38,274 bases of DNA from Myxococcales bacterium (GCA_025355005.1 JANXLV010000111.1:1-38274), one strand, 5' to 3'; shown: positions 1 through 10,490, counted from the stretch's first letter. Numbers and translations are program-made. Notes: generated by a model not told the origin, from the sequence alone.

Positions 1-655
1 GGCCGTCTCCCGCGAGCGCGACGCCGCGCTTCATCGTTACGGCGGCGCTGCCGTGCGCGAAGACGGCGATGCTCGAAGTTGAATCCGCAGTGCCTGCGAT
101 CGCCGTCACCGTCAGATCCTCGAGAATGACCCCGTCCGCGACGTCGGCGATCTCGACTGCGTAGCCCGCATCGGTCGGTGCGATCGACACGGTGCTCGCG
201 GCGTCATACGAGAAGTCGCTGCACTTCCAGCCGCCGAAGACGCCGACGCCTGCGGTGATCTTCACGTGCTCCGCGTAGGTGCCGGCGCACACGTACACGC
301 GGCTCGAGCCCTTTGCGAGCGCGGCCTGGATGTGCGCGAGCGGATGTGCCCGCGTGCCGTCGTTCGAGTCGGCGCCGGACGTACCATCGACGAAGACGCC
401 GACGCTGTCCACGACGCACGGGGCGGAATCCTTCGGATCCTTCGAGAGATCGCAGCCCGGCGGAGCCGCCGCGTCCTTCATGTGGCCGGCATCCCCACCG
501 CCCGTCACCAGCGAGAGCCCCGAGTCGCCGTTTGCACTGGCGTCACCACCGGACGCGACGCCGCCGTCGGCCGCATCGTCCTGCCCGCCGCCACCTGCGC
601 CACCTGCGGTGCTCGATGCACTGCTGCATGCGGCTGACAGGAGGAGCCACGACAT
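1..655 (-). CDS. Partial lipoprotein with a DUF1565/pectate-lyase-like (right-handed beta-helix) start
   Basis: Only the first 218 codons lie in the window; the frame is open to the left edge. From the ATG at 655 the protein begins MSWLLLSAACSS, a short lipoprotein signal with lipobox LSAAC. A low-complexity Gly/Ala/Asp linker of about 55 residues follows. A folded part then starts with VDGTSGADSNDGTRAHPLAH and VYVCAGTYAEHVKI, the pattern of repeat-containing surface proteins that open with a DUF1565-like segment (known family pattern, recognised by eye). The role is unknown, probably an outer-membrane-anchored surface protein. The signal peptide is short from this ATG. The frame stays open upstream and would give IRRIGFVSSMSWLLLSAAC from an ATT codon, a better signal sequence, so the start is uncertain. 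It is divergent from the alcohol dehydrogenase gene across a 173-bp gap. Confidence 0.8.
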   Translation of the reverse strand, partial: MSWLLLSAACSSASSTAGGAGGGGQDDAADGGVASGGDASANGDSGLSLVTGGGDAGHMKDAAAPPGCDLSKDPKDSAPCVVDSVGVFVDGTSGADSNDGTRAHPLAHIQAALAKGSSRVYVCAGTYAEHVKITAGVGVFGGWKCSDFSYDAASTVSIAPTDAGYAVEIADVADGVILEDLTVTAIAGTADSTSSIAVFAHGSAAVTMKRGVALAGDG

Positions 656-828
656 CGAGCTGACGAAGCCGATCCGGCGAATGGCGCGAACGGACGTGTG
701 GGTGTGGCAGGGCTTATTCGTCGGGTTTTTCTTGATGGCAGTGGTCATGAACCCCCATCGGCCGCCCCGGGCCAAGGTTGCTCCGAATCCGCATTTTCCT
801 TACAGTCCTCTCTCCCAAAGGAGCGCAT

Positions 829-1962
829 ATGAGCTTTTCCACCTGGAGCTTCCCCACCATCATCGTCTTCGGCAACGGCGCGTCGGCGAAGATCCCGGAC
901 CACGTGAAGCGCATCGGCGGCAAGCGCGCGCTCATCGTGGCGGACCCGGGTGTCGTGCGCGCTGGCATCGTCGCCCGCGTGAAGGAGATCGTGGAGGCAG
1001 CCAGCATTCCCTGCGCCGTGTTCGACAAGGTCTCCGCGAATCCGGTCGAAGAGAACGTCACGGACGGCGTCAGCGCATACAAGGCGCACGACGCGGACTG
1101 CATCATCTCCGTCGGTGGCGGTGCCCCACTGGACGTGGGCAAGCTCATCGCGCTCCGCATCACGCACGACCGCCCCATGGTCGACTACGACGATGCGACC
1201 GGCGGCGATCAGTACATCACCGCGAACGTCCCGCCGATCATCACGGTCCCCACCACCGCGGGCACCGGCAGCGAGGTCGGTCGCTCTGGCGTGCTCACGC
1301 TCGCAGTGAACGGTCGCAAGACGGTGATCTTCAGCCCACACTTCCTGGCGAAGGCGGCCATCCTGGATCCGGTCCTGACGGAGAGCATGCCTGCGCGCAT
1401 CACCGCCGCCACTGGCTTCGACGCGCTCACGCACAACCTGGAGGCGTACGTCGCGCTCGGCGATCATCCGATGGCGGACGGCATCGCGCTCGAGGGCCTC
1501 GAGCTCTGCGCGAAGCACCTGGTCCGCGCCACGACGCACGGCAAGGACCTTTCGGCGCGCGGCGGGATGATGAAGGCCGCCATGATGGGCGCCGTCGCGT
1601 TCCAGAAGGGCCTTGGCGCGTGTCACTCGCTCGCGCATCCGCTCTCCTCGGAGAAGGACATGCATCATGGCCTCGCGAACGCGCTCTGCCTCCCCGCGGT
1701 GGTGGAGTTCAACGAGGCCGTGGTGCCGGAGAAGCTCGAGCGCGTGCGTCGCATCTTCGACGCGAACGCGAAGTCGCTCGCGGATGCGCTGCGGTCCCTG
1801 CGCGAGAAGCTCGACCTTCCGTCCGGTCTCGGGAAGGAAGGCGTCACGCAGGCCGACATTCCGAAGCTCTCCGCCAAGGCGTTCGAGGACGCGTGTCACC
1901 GCTCGAACCCGAAGCCCACGACGCAGGCGGATCTTGCGGCGCTGTACGTGCGTTCGCTCTGA
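829..1962 (+). CDS. Iron-containing alcohol dehydrogenase (group III)
   Basis: This 377-residue protein has the usual length for the Fe-ADH family, which performs NAD(P)-dependent reduction of aldehydes or ketones. The nucleotide-binding motif GGGAPLDVGK is near residues 95-105, followed by TTAGTGSEVG near 141-150. The metal site matches the family: Asp198 and His202 in GFDALTHNLEAYV, then His266 and His280 in CHSLAHPLSS...MHHG, with the 14-residue spacing expected between the last two ligands. The start is the ATG at 829, preceded by AAAGGAG about 6 bases upstream; an in-frame TTG at 778 is less likely. The substrate cannot be read from the sequence. The next gene encodes an NtrC-type regulator 58 bp downstream, which may or may not control it. 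Confidence 0.93.
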   Translation: MSFSTWSFPTIIVFGNGASAKIPDHVKRIGGKRALIVADPGVVRAGIVARVKEIVEAASIPCAVFDKVSANPVEENVTDGVSAYKAHDADCIISVGGGAPLDVGKLIALRITHDRPMVDYDDATGGDQYITANVPPIITVPTTAGTGSEVGRSGVLTLAVNGRKTVIFSPHFLAKAAILDPVLTESMPARITAATGFDALTHNLEAYVALGDHPMADGIALEGLELCAKHLVRATTHGKDLSARGGMMKAAMMGAVAFQKGLGACHSLAHPLSSEKDMHHGLANALCLPAVVEFNEAVVPEKLERVRRIFDANAKSLADALRSLREKLDLPSGLGKEGVTQADIPKLSAKAFEDACHRSNPKPTTQADLAALYVRSL

Positions 1963-2020
1963 CGGGACGTCCCGCATTACGCCCTCGCGCCGTTTGATTT
2001 CGCGCTAAGCTGCGAATCCC

Positions 2021-3475
<1,455 letters not shown>

Positions 3476-3485
3476 GGGCGTTGGC

Positions 3486-4667
3486 TTGACGGCGCATGCT
3501 CCCGGGGGAAACGGTGGTGCTGCGGGTGCGTTTGTGAGAGGCGCCGTCGTCATTGCGCTCGTCCTTGCATCGGCGTGCGACACCAAGAAGCCCGCGGCGA
3601 CCGACAACGGCGACGCTGCGGCGCCCAGCCCCGTCGCAACTGCATCCAGTGCGCCGCCACCGCCGCGCGCAGGCATGGTGTGGGTTCCATCGGGTGACCT
3701 CAAGGCTGGCACGGCGAAGGGCAAGACGCCGCGCCTCGCAGACGAGGAGATGGCCGGCGTGACGGTGCCCATGAACGGCTTCTTCATCGACGTGCTTCCG
3801 TTCCCCAACGAGCAGGGCGCCATTCCGACCACCAACATCAACCGCGAAGAAGCCGCGCGCCTCTGTGGAACCAAGAGCAAGCGCCTCTGCACGGAGCTCG
3901 AATGGGAGCGCGCCTGCAAGGGCCCGGACAACACCACCTATGCCTACGGCGAGACCTACCGCGCAGCAGCGTGCGGCACCGGTGTCACCGCGGAGGTGTC
4001 GGCCAAGCGTCCATCCGGCGAGCGAAGCACCTGCAAGAGCGTCTTCGGCGTGATGGACATGCACGGCGGCGTCTGGGAGTGGACCCAGAGCGACTGGGGG
4101 CGCAGCTCCGCCAATGCCACTGATGGCGCGCTGCGGGGCGGTAGCGCCGTTGCAGGTGAGATCGTCGATCGCTGCGCGAACGGTCTGGCGCGCTCGCCAT
4201 CCACCAAGGCCTCCACCATCGGCTTCAGGTGCTGTGCAGGGGACAAGAACCCCGCCGTCGTATCGCTCGCCGTCGAGGGCGGCGCGTCGCTCGAGGCCGT
4301 GCGCATCGCTCCACTGAAGGAGCTGTTCGGTGATCTTCCGCCGCGCGCGTTCGATCCCGAAAAGCTTGTAGAGTGCAACTATGTGAACGCGCTCACGTGG
4401 AGGCCCACGCCGAACGAAGCGCTCTCCATCCTGGTCGGATGCACGAACTCCACGCCACGGAAGTGCGGTGTATTCATCGGTAGTGAAGCCACCGGAAAGG
4501 CGCAAAGGCTCGCTGCACAGGCGTTCGGTCCCATCGTTCCGGAGGTCCTCCCAACGGGTGACAGGAAGGTCTTGAAGCTCCGCGCGGTCGACTGGCGCGG
4601 CTCGTTTAGTCGCGAGATTTCATATAGTTATGGTCGTGTCGACGTGGGCGCCGAAACCCGTCCGTAG
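3486..4667 (+). CDS. Lipoprotein with formylglycine-generating-enzyme (FGE/sulfatase-modifying factor)-like domain
   Basis: The protein has 393 residues from a TTG at 3486, which follows a GAGGG sequence; a GTG at 3534 would give a tidier signal, MRGAVVIALVLASAC, with lipobox ASAC. After a Pro/Ala-rich linker comes an FGE-like domain starting GMVWVPSGDLKAG and containing LCTELEWERACKG, GVMDMHGGVWEWT and GFRCC, typical of the family. Many such proteins lack FGE catalysis and serve as binding domains; the paired copper-binding cysteines of true FGE cannot be confirmed by eye. About 130 residues after the domain show no recognised fold. It sits 10 bp after the sigma-54 activator and is probably co-transcribed. 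The product is probably anchored to the inner or outer membrane, facing the periplasm or surface. Confidence 0.85.
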   Translation: MTAHAPGGNGGAAGAFVRGAVVIALVLASACDTKKPAATDNGDAAAPSPVATASSAPPPPRAGMVWVPSGDLKAGTAKGKTPRLADEEMAGVTVPMNGFFIDVLPFPNEQGAIPTTNINREEAARLCGTKSKRLCTELEWERACKGPDNTTYAYGETYRAAACGTGVTAEVSAKRPSGERSTCKSVFGVMDMHGGVWEWTQSDWGRSSANATDGALRGGSAVAGEIVDRCANGLARSPSTKASTIGFRCCAGDKNPAVVSLAVEGGASLEAVRIAPLKELFGDLPPRAFDPEKLVECNYVNALTWRPTPNEALSILVGCTNSTPRKCGVFIGSEATGKAQRLAAQAFGPIVPEVLPTGDRKVLKLRAVDWRGSFSREISYSYGRVDVGAETRP

Positions 4668-4853
4668 GGCCTCCCAAAAAAAGGATCGCCTGGTGGAACC
4701 TTTCCCCAGGGCTCGTGTCTTTGTTGGCGAAGGTTGATTGGCGGGAAACGCGAAACGGTCGCAAGGCCGGGAGCGTCGTCAAGAGCACCTTCGACAACAC
4801 ACGCGCTGCCATGTCGGCGTCGCGTATTCGCCGCCACGCGGCAGAAGGTCACC

Positions 4854-6362
4854 ATGAGCACCAACCCGTTCACTCTCAATCCGTTCGTTCCCGCCTTCAC
4901 GCTCGAGAACCCGTTCGCGGGCGTCGAGCTGGAGAAGACGCCGACCGGTGAGACGTCGTACGTGATGGTGCAGAGCGCGCCCCACGTCGCCTCCGACGAG
5001 GTCGAGTCCGCTCATGTCGAAGCGATCGAAGTGATGGTGATGTGGGGACAGAACGTCCTCCATGTCGAGCACCTCTCGCCGCCGCGCTCCTTCTCCGTGG
5101 GTGAGACCGGCGCTGACTTCGTGCTCGCGGCCGACGTGCTCGGTGGCGCAACCAAGCTCTCCGTTGTCGACGTGGACGCGGCCGGCACGGTGCGCGTGTC
5201 GACGCCGGACGGTCAGGTCTCGCTCGAGAGCGGCAACAAGGTGAGCTTCGCGCTCCCCGGCACGGACATCCGCTTCGAGGTCTCCCAGGTGCGCGCCGGC
5301 AAGAAGATCGAGACCGGCTTCATGGCGGGCCTCTCGCTCTCCGCGCACAAGTTCACCGGCCTGTCGTTCGTTGCACACGCCGCCATCTTCGCGGCCTTCG
5401 CCTTCTTCATGCCGAAGATGAACGCGGACGACGCGGAGAACATGAACCGCGACAACATCCTCTACATGCAGAAGATGCTGAACGCCGCCGCGGACCGCGA
5501 GCAGACCGAGCTCCCGTCCAACGACACCGCGTCCGACTCCGCCGCCACTGGTGGCACGGGCGAGCGTCACAAGGGTGACGAGGGCGAGATGGGCAAGACC
5601 GTGCCGACCGCGACGAAGGGTCGCTACGGCTTCGAGGGCCCGAAGGACAACACGAACACGGAGCTCCAGCGCAAGCAGGACATCATGCTGGCTCGCGACT
5701 TCGGCATGATCGGGATCATCTCCACCATGTCGATGGACAAGAACGCGCCGGCGTCGCCCTGGGGCGCAGACGCAGTGCTCGGTCACGACGAGAAGAGCGC
5801 GATGGGCAACATGTGGGGCTCCTCGATCGAAGAGGCGATGGGCGCTGGCGGTCTCGGGATGTCCGGCACTGGCGAAGGCGGCGGCGGCAACGGCACGGGC
5901 GTCGGCCTGGACAAGATCGGCGGCCTCGGCAACGGCGCGGGCTGCACGAACGGTAACTGCGGACAGGGCATCGGCCCCGGCGGCATCGGCTACAGCCACG
6001 GTCGTCTCCCGCGCGAGCACGTGCCCACGTTCAAGGGCCCGCGCGAGGCCGGCCCGCCGCAAATCGGTGGTCACCTTGCTCCGGAGGTCATCCAGCGCGT
6101 GGTCCGTCAGAACTTCGGTCGCTTCCGCGCTTGCTACGAAGGCGGCCTCCGCAACAACCCGAGCCTCTCGGGTCGCGTGGTCACCAAGTTCGTCATCGGT
6201 CGCGACGGTTCCGTGAACGTGTCGCAGGACGGTGGCTCGGACATCCCGGATCAGGCGGTCGTGCAGTGCGTCGTCCGCTCCTACCAGGCGCTCTCGTTCC
6301 CCTCGCCCGACAACGGCGTCGTGACCGTCAGCTACCCGATCATGTTCTCGCCAGGCGAGTGA
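4854..6362 (+). CDS. AgmX/PglI C-terminal domain (TonB-like) envelope protein
   Basis: This 502-residue protein starts at the ATG at 4854, with AGAAGG upstream. The N-terminal 160 residues look beta-rich and cytoplasmic. A single membrane span follows at about residues 168-186 (FVAHAAIFAAFAFF). Next come a polar helical stretch, a long Gly-rich linker (about 340-390), and a C-terminal domain from about residue 403 containing VIQRVVRQNFGRFRACYEGG, FVIGRDGSV and VSYPI. That last domain is the AgmX/PglI C-terminal family, common in Myxococcota and related to TonB C-termini and gliding or adventurous-motility proteins. A TonB-like linking role across the periplasm is inferred. The gene is monocistronic by layout: a 186-bp gap upstream and a strong terminator directly downstream. 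Confidence 0.88.
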   Translation: MSTNPFTLNPFVPAFTLENPFAGVELEKTPTGETSYVMVQSAPHVASDEVESAHVEAIEVMVMWGQNVLHVEHLSPPRSFSVGETGADFVLAADVLGGATKLSVVDVDAAGTVRVSTPDGQVSLESGNKVSFALPGTDIRFEVSQVRAGKKIETGFMAGLSLSAHKFTGLSFVAHAAIFAAFAFFMPKMNADDAENMNRDNILYMQKMLNAAADREQTELPSNDTASDSAATGGTGERHKGDEGEMGKTVPTATKGRYGFEGPKDNTNTELQRKQDIMLARDFGMIGIISTMSMDKNAPASPWGADAVLGHDEKSAMGNMWGSSIEEAMGAGGLGMSGTGEGGGGNGTGVGLDKIGGLGNGAGCTNGNCGQGIGPGGIGYSHGRLPREHVPTFKGPREAGPPQIGGHLAPEVIQRVVRQNFGRFRACYEGGLRNNPSLSGRVVTKFVIGRDGSVNVSQDGGSDIPDQAVVQCVVRSYQALSFPSPDNGVVTVSYPIMFSPGE

Positions 6363-6406
6363 ACCGGCGCGGAGCACCGCGCAGTGACAGCAGCGTAAGG
6401 GGGTTG

Positions 6407-6437
6407 GGCCTCCGTGCAAAACCGCACGGAGGCCTTT
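6407..6437 (+). terminator. Intrinsic terminator after the AgmX/PglI-type gene
   Basis: A perfect 11-bp stem, GGCCTCCGTGC pairing with GCACGGAGGCC around an AAAACC loop, is followed by TTTCTCGTT. It lies 44 bp after the stop codon at 6362 and before the tRNA promoter region. Confidence 0.9.
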
Positions 6438-6448
6438 CTCGTTCACCC

Positions 6449-6476
6449 TTGACACTAGGGGCGAACTTTGAAAAAA
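6449..6476 (+). promoter_or_regulatory. Candidate promoter of tRNA-Lys
   Basis: A perfect -35-like TTGACA at 6449-6454 lies 16 bp before an A-rich run at 6471-6476, and the tRNA begins 12 bases later. The -10 element is a poor match to TATAAT, so the call rests on the -35 and position. An inverted repeat, AGGGGCG (6457-6463) and CGCCCCT (6481-6487), overlaps it. Confidence 0.4.
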
Positions 6477-6488
6477 GGAGCGCCCCTC

Positions 6489-6561
6489 GGGCGAGTAGCT
6501 CAATTGGTAGAGCAGTAGACTCTTAATCTATTGGCTCCGGGTTCAAGTCCCGGCTCGCCCA
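6489..6561 (+). tRNA. tRNA-Lys (anticodon CTT)
   Basis: This is a 73-nt cloverleaf. The acceptor stem GGGCGAG pairs with CTCGCCC, the D arm is GCTC/GAGC, and the anticodon stem GTAGA/TCTAT encloses the loop CTCTTAA, giving anticodon CTT, which reads AAG. The T arm is CCGGG-TTCAAGT-CCCGG and the discriminator is A at 6561. The CCA end is not encoded; the next bases are CCC. Confidence 0.97.
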
Positions 6562-6591
6562 CCCGAAACTGAACGCAGATATCTGAAGAAG

Positions 6592-6624
6592 ACCGCGCGG
6601 TGAAAGCCACGCGGTTTTTTTTTT
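6592..6624 (+). terminator. Intrinsic terminator after tRNA-Lys
   Basis: ACCGCG pairs with CGCGGT, and an inner GG/CC pair follows after one mismatch. The stem runs straight into ten T residues (6615-6624). It ends the tRNA transcript. The convergent minus-strand lipoprotein gene stops 3 bases beyond the T run. Confidence 0.88.
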
Positions 6625-6626
6625 CA

Positions 6627-8090
6627 TCACGGGGCGCGCGCGGTGAGGCTCTTGCGCAGAGACGCCTCGGGCGCAGCGTCGTCGAACGCCACCTCGTTTC
6701 CGTCTGCAGAACGACGCACGCCCAGCGACGCGAAGAGCGCGTCCAGGTCGACCTGCACCGGCGTGGACGACCACGCGGCGTGCAGTGCCGTGAGCACGTG
6801 CGTGCCCGTCGCGCGATCGCCGACCTCGAACGCGTGCGCGAGATCGCCGCGATGAGCGTTGGAGGAGACCTCGCGGAGGATCGCGGTGAGTGCCTCGCGC
6901 AGCGTCATCTTGCCGTTCGTCTGTCGCCTGATCTCGAGGTCGGCGAGGAAGAAGAAGAGCGCGCCGCCCCAGTACATGCGTCCCCAGGTGTGCGTGTGAT
7001 CGATCCCGCGATCGCCCTCCTCGGGCAATCCGAAGTGCAGCCCGCCCACGAGGCCCTTCCACACCGCCTGGTCCGAAAGCCCACCGATGCGCGCCCTCGC
7101 GATCGGCTCCACGTACGTCGCCAGGCCCTCCTCCACCCAGTCGAGCTCGCGCGGTTGCGCCGGGAACGCGGCGTGCACGAGCTCGTGGGTGAGCACCCAA
7201 TCCTCGTCGAGGTCCGCGGCATCCGTATGCGCGCCGATGCCCACGAACACGGTGACGCCGCCGCCCGCGAGCGACTTGCCCACGCCGATGCCGCCACGTC
7301 CCGCAGGCACGAGCAGCACGGCCTCGCGCGGGACCGGCAGGCCGCCGTAGTACGTGGCGACCGCGCGTCCGCACTTCTCCACCCACAGAAGAAGGTCGTG
7401 CTCCGGTAGCGGATAGCCGCCTGGCACCATGCCCACCAGCAGCTGACCCCCGGGCAACTCCACCGTGCGCAGCGTGAGCGGTCCGAACGCGGAGTATGGC
7501 GAGGAGCCGAAGTCCTCCATCGTGGTCTCGAAGTAACCGGGCTCGGTGGAAGGGAACACGCCGGTGAGGAACGACGAGCCCTGGGAGGTGCGCACGCGGA
7601 AGCGCACGTGGGTGGTGCGCGGCGCGCCCCACGGCGCCAGGATGAAGGTCGTCGGCGGCGCCTCGATGACCTCACCACCGCCGAGCAGCTTCGCCCCGTC
7701 CAGGTCGTCCAGGGCGCGCGCGGCCTCACGCAGCCGCACGCGATAGCGCAAAACGCACGCCGCCTTCAGGCACTCGGGCGCCGCGAAGCCGTCGGTCCCA
7801 TGCACCAGCGCGCGGCTCGCTCCCTCATGGCGCGCGTCGCTCGCGACGACCTCGACGGTCGCGTCGGAGATGAACGGCGCGACGCCGCCCTCCGCGTCGA
7901 ACGAGCCGGTGAGGCCAGCAGCGACGTGCGCGGTGGCAACGAGATCGCCGCGCGCCTGATCCCACGCGAGCTCGTACGTCGCCATGCCAGGCACGCGCGA
8001 GGGCGCGGGGAACGCGATGTCATGCGACGCTGGGGCCGCGCACGACGCGAGCACCGCGACCACGGGGAGCGCGTTGAAGACCCCCTTCAC
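6627..8090 (-). CDS. Lipoprotein with gluzincin-type zinc metallopeptidase domain
   Basis: This 487-residue protein has a lipoprotein signal, MKGVFNALPVVAVLASCAAP, with lipobox LASC. The N-terminal 200 residues look beta-rich. The C-terminal half carries HELVH at residues 302-306 and then DWVEEGLATYVEP, so the third zinc ligand is Glu320 or Glu321. HExxH followed by an E-G-L-A-x-Y helix is the M1/M61/peptidase-MA-like gluzincin pattern. The catalytic residues are intact. A peptidase acting in the periplasm or at the cell surface is inferred; the substrate is unknown. Its start lies 14 bp after the stop of the small conserved gene upstream (8105-8542), so the two form an operon read leftwards. 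It converges on the tRNA terminator. Confidence 0.85.
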   Translation of the reverse strand: MKGVFNALPVVAVLASCAAPASHDIAFPAPSRVPGMATYELAWDQARGDLVATAHVAAGLTGSFDAEGGVAPFISDATVEVVASDARHEGASRALVHGTDGFAAPECLKAACVLRYRVRLREAARALDDLDGAKLLGGGEVIEAPPTTFILAPWGAPRTTHVRFRVRTSQGSSFLTGVFPSTEPGYFETTMEDFGSSPYSAFGPLTLRTVELPGGQLLVGMVPGGYPLPEHDLLLWVEKCGRAVATYYGGLPVPREAVLLVPAGRGGIGVGKSLAGGGVTVFVGIGAHTDAADLDEDWVLTHELVHAAFPAQPRELDWVEEGLATYVEPIARARIGGLSDQAVWKGLVGGLHFGLPEEGDRGIDHTHTWGRMYWGGALFFFLADLEIRRQTNGKMTLREALTAILREVSSNAHRGDLAHAFEVGDRATGTHVLTALHAAWSSTPVQVDLDALFASLGVRRSADGNEVAFDDAAPEASLRKSLTARAP

Positions 8091-8104
8091 GAGAGCCGCT
8101 GCTT

Positions 8105-8542
8105 TCAGCCGTACTTTTCGATGAGCTTGCCGAGGCGCGGCGCAGCGGCTTCGACGTTCTTCTTCGCGGAGCCGCGGAGCTTCTCGTACGCGCCCTTGGC
8201 AGCGCCGCTCTTCGCGCGCGAGGCCTTCGCGTCGGTGATGGCGAGGAGCGCATCCGCGACGCGGCTGGCGTTGGCGGCGAAGAACTCGGAGGCCGGCTTA
8301 CCCTGCGCCTTGGCGTCCTCGTAGAGCGGCTCGAGCGCCTTCGCGAACTCGGGGAGCATGTCGCTCACGGCGTGCGTGATGAACCCGGGCTTGATCCCCT
8401 TCACTGCACCGTAGCCAGCCTTGATCGCAAGCCCGCTGAAGCCGCCCTTGTCTTTGACTTCCTCATCGATGAGCTGGCAGCAGTCGGCCACGACCTGAGG
8501 TTTCTTGGCTTCGTCGGTCAGGAGTTCAGGGAGCGTCGCCAT
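8105..8542 (-). CDS. Small conserved helical protein of unknown function (DUF6918-like)
   Basis: This 145-residue soluble, mostly helical protein has no signal peptide. It contains [31 protein letters not shown] and [13 protein letters not shown]. From memory these features match a conserved family of small proteins in actinobacteria and myxobacteria (DUF6918-like), without known function. The C-terminal third is rich in Ala and Lys. It is the first gene of a two-gene leftward operon with the gluzincin lipoprotein and is divergent from purB over 113 bp, so both promoters should lie in that gap. Confidence 0.75.
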   Translation of the reverse strand: MATLPELLTDEAKKPQVVADCCQLIDEEVKDKGGFSGLAIKAGYGAVKGIKPGFITHAVSDMLPEFAKALEPLYEDAKAQGKPASEFFAANASRVADALLAITDAKASRAKSGAAKGAYEKLRGSAKKNVEAAAPRLGKLIEKYG

Positions 8543-8655
8543 GCCTTCTGGTCGTTAGCACACGCACGTGCGAAAACGGCATCGAAAATGGTCCGTTCTG
8601 GCGAGCCGGCGCGGCTTTTCCCGATGCGTCCACTCTACTAGAGAAGCTGAAAACC

Positions 8656-9954
8656 ATGATCCCCCGCTACACGCCCGCCGAGTTCGAACGCCTCTGGTCC
8701 GAAGACCACAAGTTCGCCGTCTGGCTAGAGGTGGAGCTCGCGGCATGCGACGCGATGGAGGAGGCGGGCATCGTCCCGAAGGGCACTGCCGCTGGCATTC
8801 GCGCACAGAAGGTGACGCTCGACACGGCGCGCATCCTGGAGATCGAGCGCACGGTGAAGCACGACGTGATCGCGTTCCTCACGCACGTCGAGGAGAAGGT
8901 CGGGCCAGACGCGCGCTGGCTCCACCGCGGCATGACCTCGAGTGACGTGCTCGACTCCTCGCTCGCCATCTTGCTGAAGCAGGCAGGCGACATGCTCGTT
9001 TTGCGATGCGACACGCTCTTCGAGAAGCTGGCGGTCCGGGCGCGCGAGCACGCGAAGACGCCGATGATCGGACGCAGCCACGGCATCTTCGCCGAGCCGG
9101 TCACGTTCGGGCTTGCGCTCGCCGGCCATGCCGCGGAGATCGCGCGTGCGCGAACGCGGCTCGTGACCGCGACGGAGGAGATCGCCGTCGGGAAGATCGC
9201 TGGCGCGGTCGGTACGTATGCGCATCTCACTCCGGCGATCGAGCAGCGCGCGCTCACGGCGCTGGGGCTTCGTGCGGAGACCGTGAGCACGCAGGTGGTC
9301 GCACGTGATCGTCACGCCGCGTTCTTCTCCGCGATGGCGCTGTGCGCGGCCTCCATCGAGCGCCTTGCGACGAACGTGCGCCACTGGCAGCGCTCCGAGG
9401 TGCGCGAGGCGGAGGAGGCCTTCACCGTCGGACAGAAGGGCTCCAGCGCGATGCCGCACAAGCGCAATCCGATCCTGAGCGAGAACCTGTGCGGCCTCGC
9501 CCGTGTCGTCCGCGCGGCCGTCGTACCTGCGCTGGAGAACGTGGCCCTCTGGCACGAGCGCGACATCTCGCACTCTTCCGTGGAGCGCATGCTTGCTCCG
9601 GACGCGACAGCAACGCTCGCGTTCATGCTCGATCGCGCGGCGCGGATGGCCGAAGGGCTGGTCATCTACCCGGAGGGCATGAAGAAGAACCTGGACGCCG
9701 CGGGTGAGCTCTACTTCTCGGAGGCCGTGCTGCTCGCGCTCGTGGAGGCCGGCATGGCGCGACAAGAGGCGTATGTCTTCGTTCAACGCAACGCGATGCG
9801 CGCGTGGCGGGGCGAAGGTGCCTTCCTGGATAATTGCTTGCAGGATACAGATATCGTGTCGCGCCTGGGCGAGCCCAAGCTGCGCGCGGCGTTCGACCTG
9901 GACCACGCGCTCGCGCACGTGCCCACGATCATCGAGCGGGCGCTCCGACGGTAG
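8656..9954 (+). CDS. purB: Adenylosuccinate lyase
   Basis: This 432-residue protein has the length of the short PurB class. It cleaves adenylosuccinate to AMP and SAICAR to AICAR, both with release of fumarate, in purine synthesis. The family signature [12 protein letters not shown] is present near residues 262-273 and contains the catalytic serine loop. Also visible are the N-terminal [22 protein letters not shown] near residue 97 (histidine/serine site region) and [15 protein letters not shown]. All look intact. The ATG at 8656 opens directly into the conserved N-terminus. The gene stands alone here, divergent from the small helical protein gene upstream and convergent with the membrane protein gene downstream; no other purine genes are in the window. 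Confidence 0.96.
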   Translation: MIPRYTPAEFERLWSEDHKFAVWLEVELAACDAMEEAGIVPKGTAAGIRAQKVTLDTARILEIERTVKHDVIAFLTHVEEKVGPDARWLHRGMTSSDVLDSSLAILLKQAGDMLVLRCDTLFEKLAVRAREHAKTPMIGRSHGIFAEPVTFGLALAGHAAEIARARTRLVTATEEIAVGKIAGAVGTYAHLTPAIEQRALTALGLRAETVSTQVVARDRHAAFFSAMALCAASIERLATNVRHWQRSEVREAEEAFTVGQKGSSAMPHKRNPILSENLCGLARVVRAAVVPALENVALWHERDISHSSVERMLAPDATATLAFMLDRAARMAEGLVIYPEGMKKNLDAAGELYFSEAVLLALVEAGMARQEAYVFVQRNAMRAWRGEGAFLDNCLQDTDIVSRLGEPKLRAAFDLDHALAHVPTIIERALRR

Positions 9955-9980
9955 CAGCCGGTTAGCTCGGGATCAGGGAG

Positions 9981-10490
9981 TCAGCGAAGCACGAGCAACG
10001 CAGTGCAGAGGGTGGCGGTGCCGAGGACCATGAACACCGTCATCAACGCGGTGATCGCGATCTTTGCGTCGCGCGAGTAGCGCGAGCTTCCCCACAGCAT
10101 CATGAAGCCGATGGGCGGCACGACAGCGAGCAGGATCCCGACGCTCACGGGATCTTCGAATCGCGAGCCGCGACGTTGCGATCCGTGGTGGCCGCGTTCG
10201 AGCAGCGATTCGGGCGGCGTGTTGCGCTTGCGAAGCGGCGGCCGGAACAGATCGGGGTTTGTCCTCACGCGCTCCGCGGCGCGCGCGATCGCAGGGCCCA
10301 TGGACGGGGGCATGGCCGGGAAGTAGATGCACTTGCGCAGCGCCGCGTGCCTCGCCATCTCGGCGGGGGAGATCTTCGCCGCAGGCGGCGCGTAGGCGGG
10401 GCGCGGGGCCTCACGAAGCCAGCCGAAGCCAGGCACCGTCACCATGGGATGCTTCGGCAGCAACTGCACCTGTCGCTTGTTTATGCGCAT
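9981..10490 (-). CDS. Hypothetical membrane protein with two C-terminal spans
   Basis: The protein has 169 residues from the ATG at 10490; an in-frame GTG at 10535 would add 15 residues and cannot be excluded. The N-terminal two-thirds are basic and Pro-rich (RHAALRKCIYFPAMPPSM, RPPLRKRNTPPES). The C-terminus has two predicted spans, SVGILLAVVPPIGFMMLW and IAITALMTVFMVLGTATL, joined by the short basic loop GSSRYSRDAK. I do not recognise the family. The GC and coding bias match the neighbours. It lies 66 bp downstream of the glycosyltransferase on the same strand and may share its transcript. Confidence 0.65.
   Translation of the reverse strand: MRINKRQVQLLPKHPMVTVPGFGWLREAPRPAYAPPAAKISPAEMARHAALRKCIYFPAMPPSMGPAIARAAERVRTNPDLFRPPLRKRNTPPESLLERGHHGSQRRGSRFEDPVSVGILLAVVPPIGFMMLWGSSRYSRDAKIAITALMTVFMVLGTATLCTALLVLR

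Noticed and set aside
279..1997. Long plus-strand open frame of 572 codons across the left end
   Set aside because: It runs antisense to the lipoprotein and out of frame with the alcohol dehydrogenase; Arg/His/Gly-rich composition typical of shadow frames in high-GC DNA.
4779..6503. 574-codon minus-strand open frame antisense to the AgmX/PglI-type gene
   Set aside because: Shadow frame with no domain; it also runs through a terminator and a tRNA.
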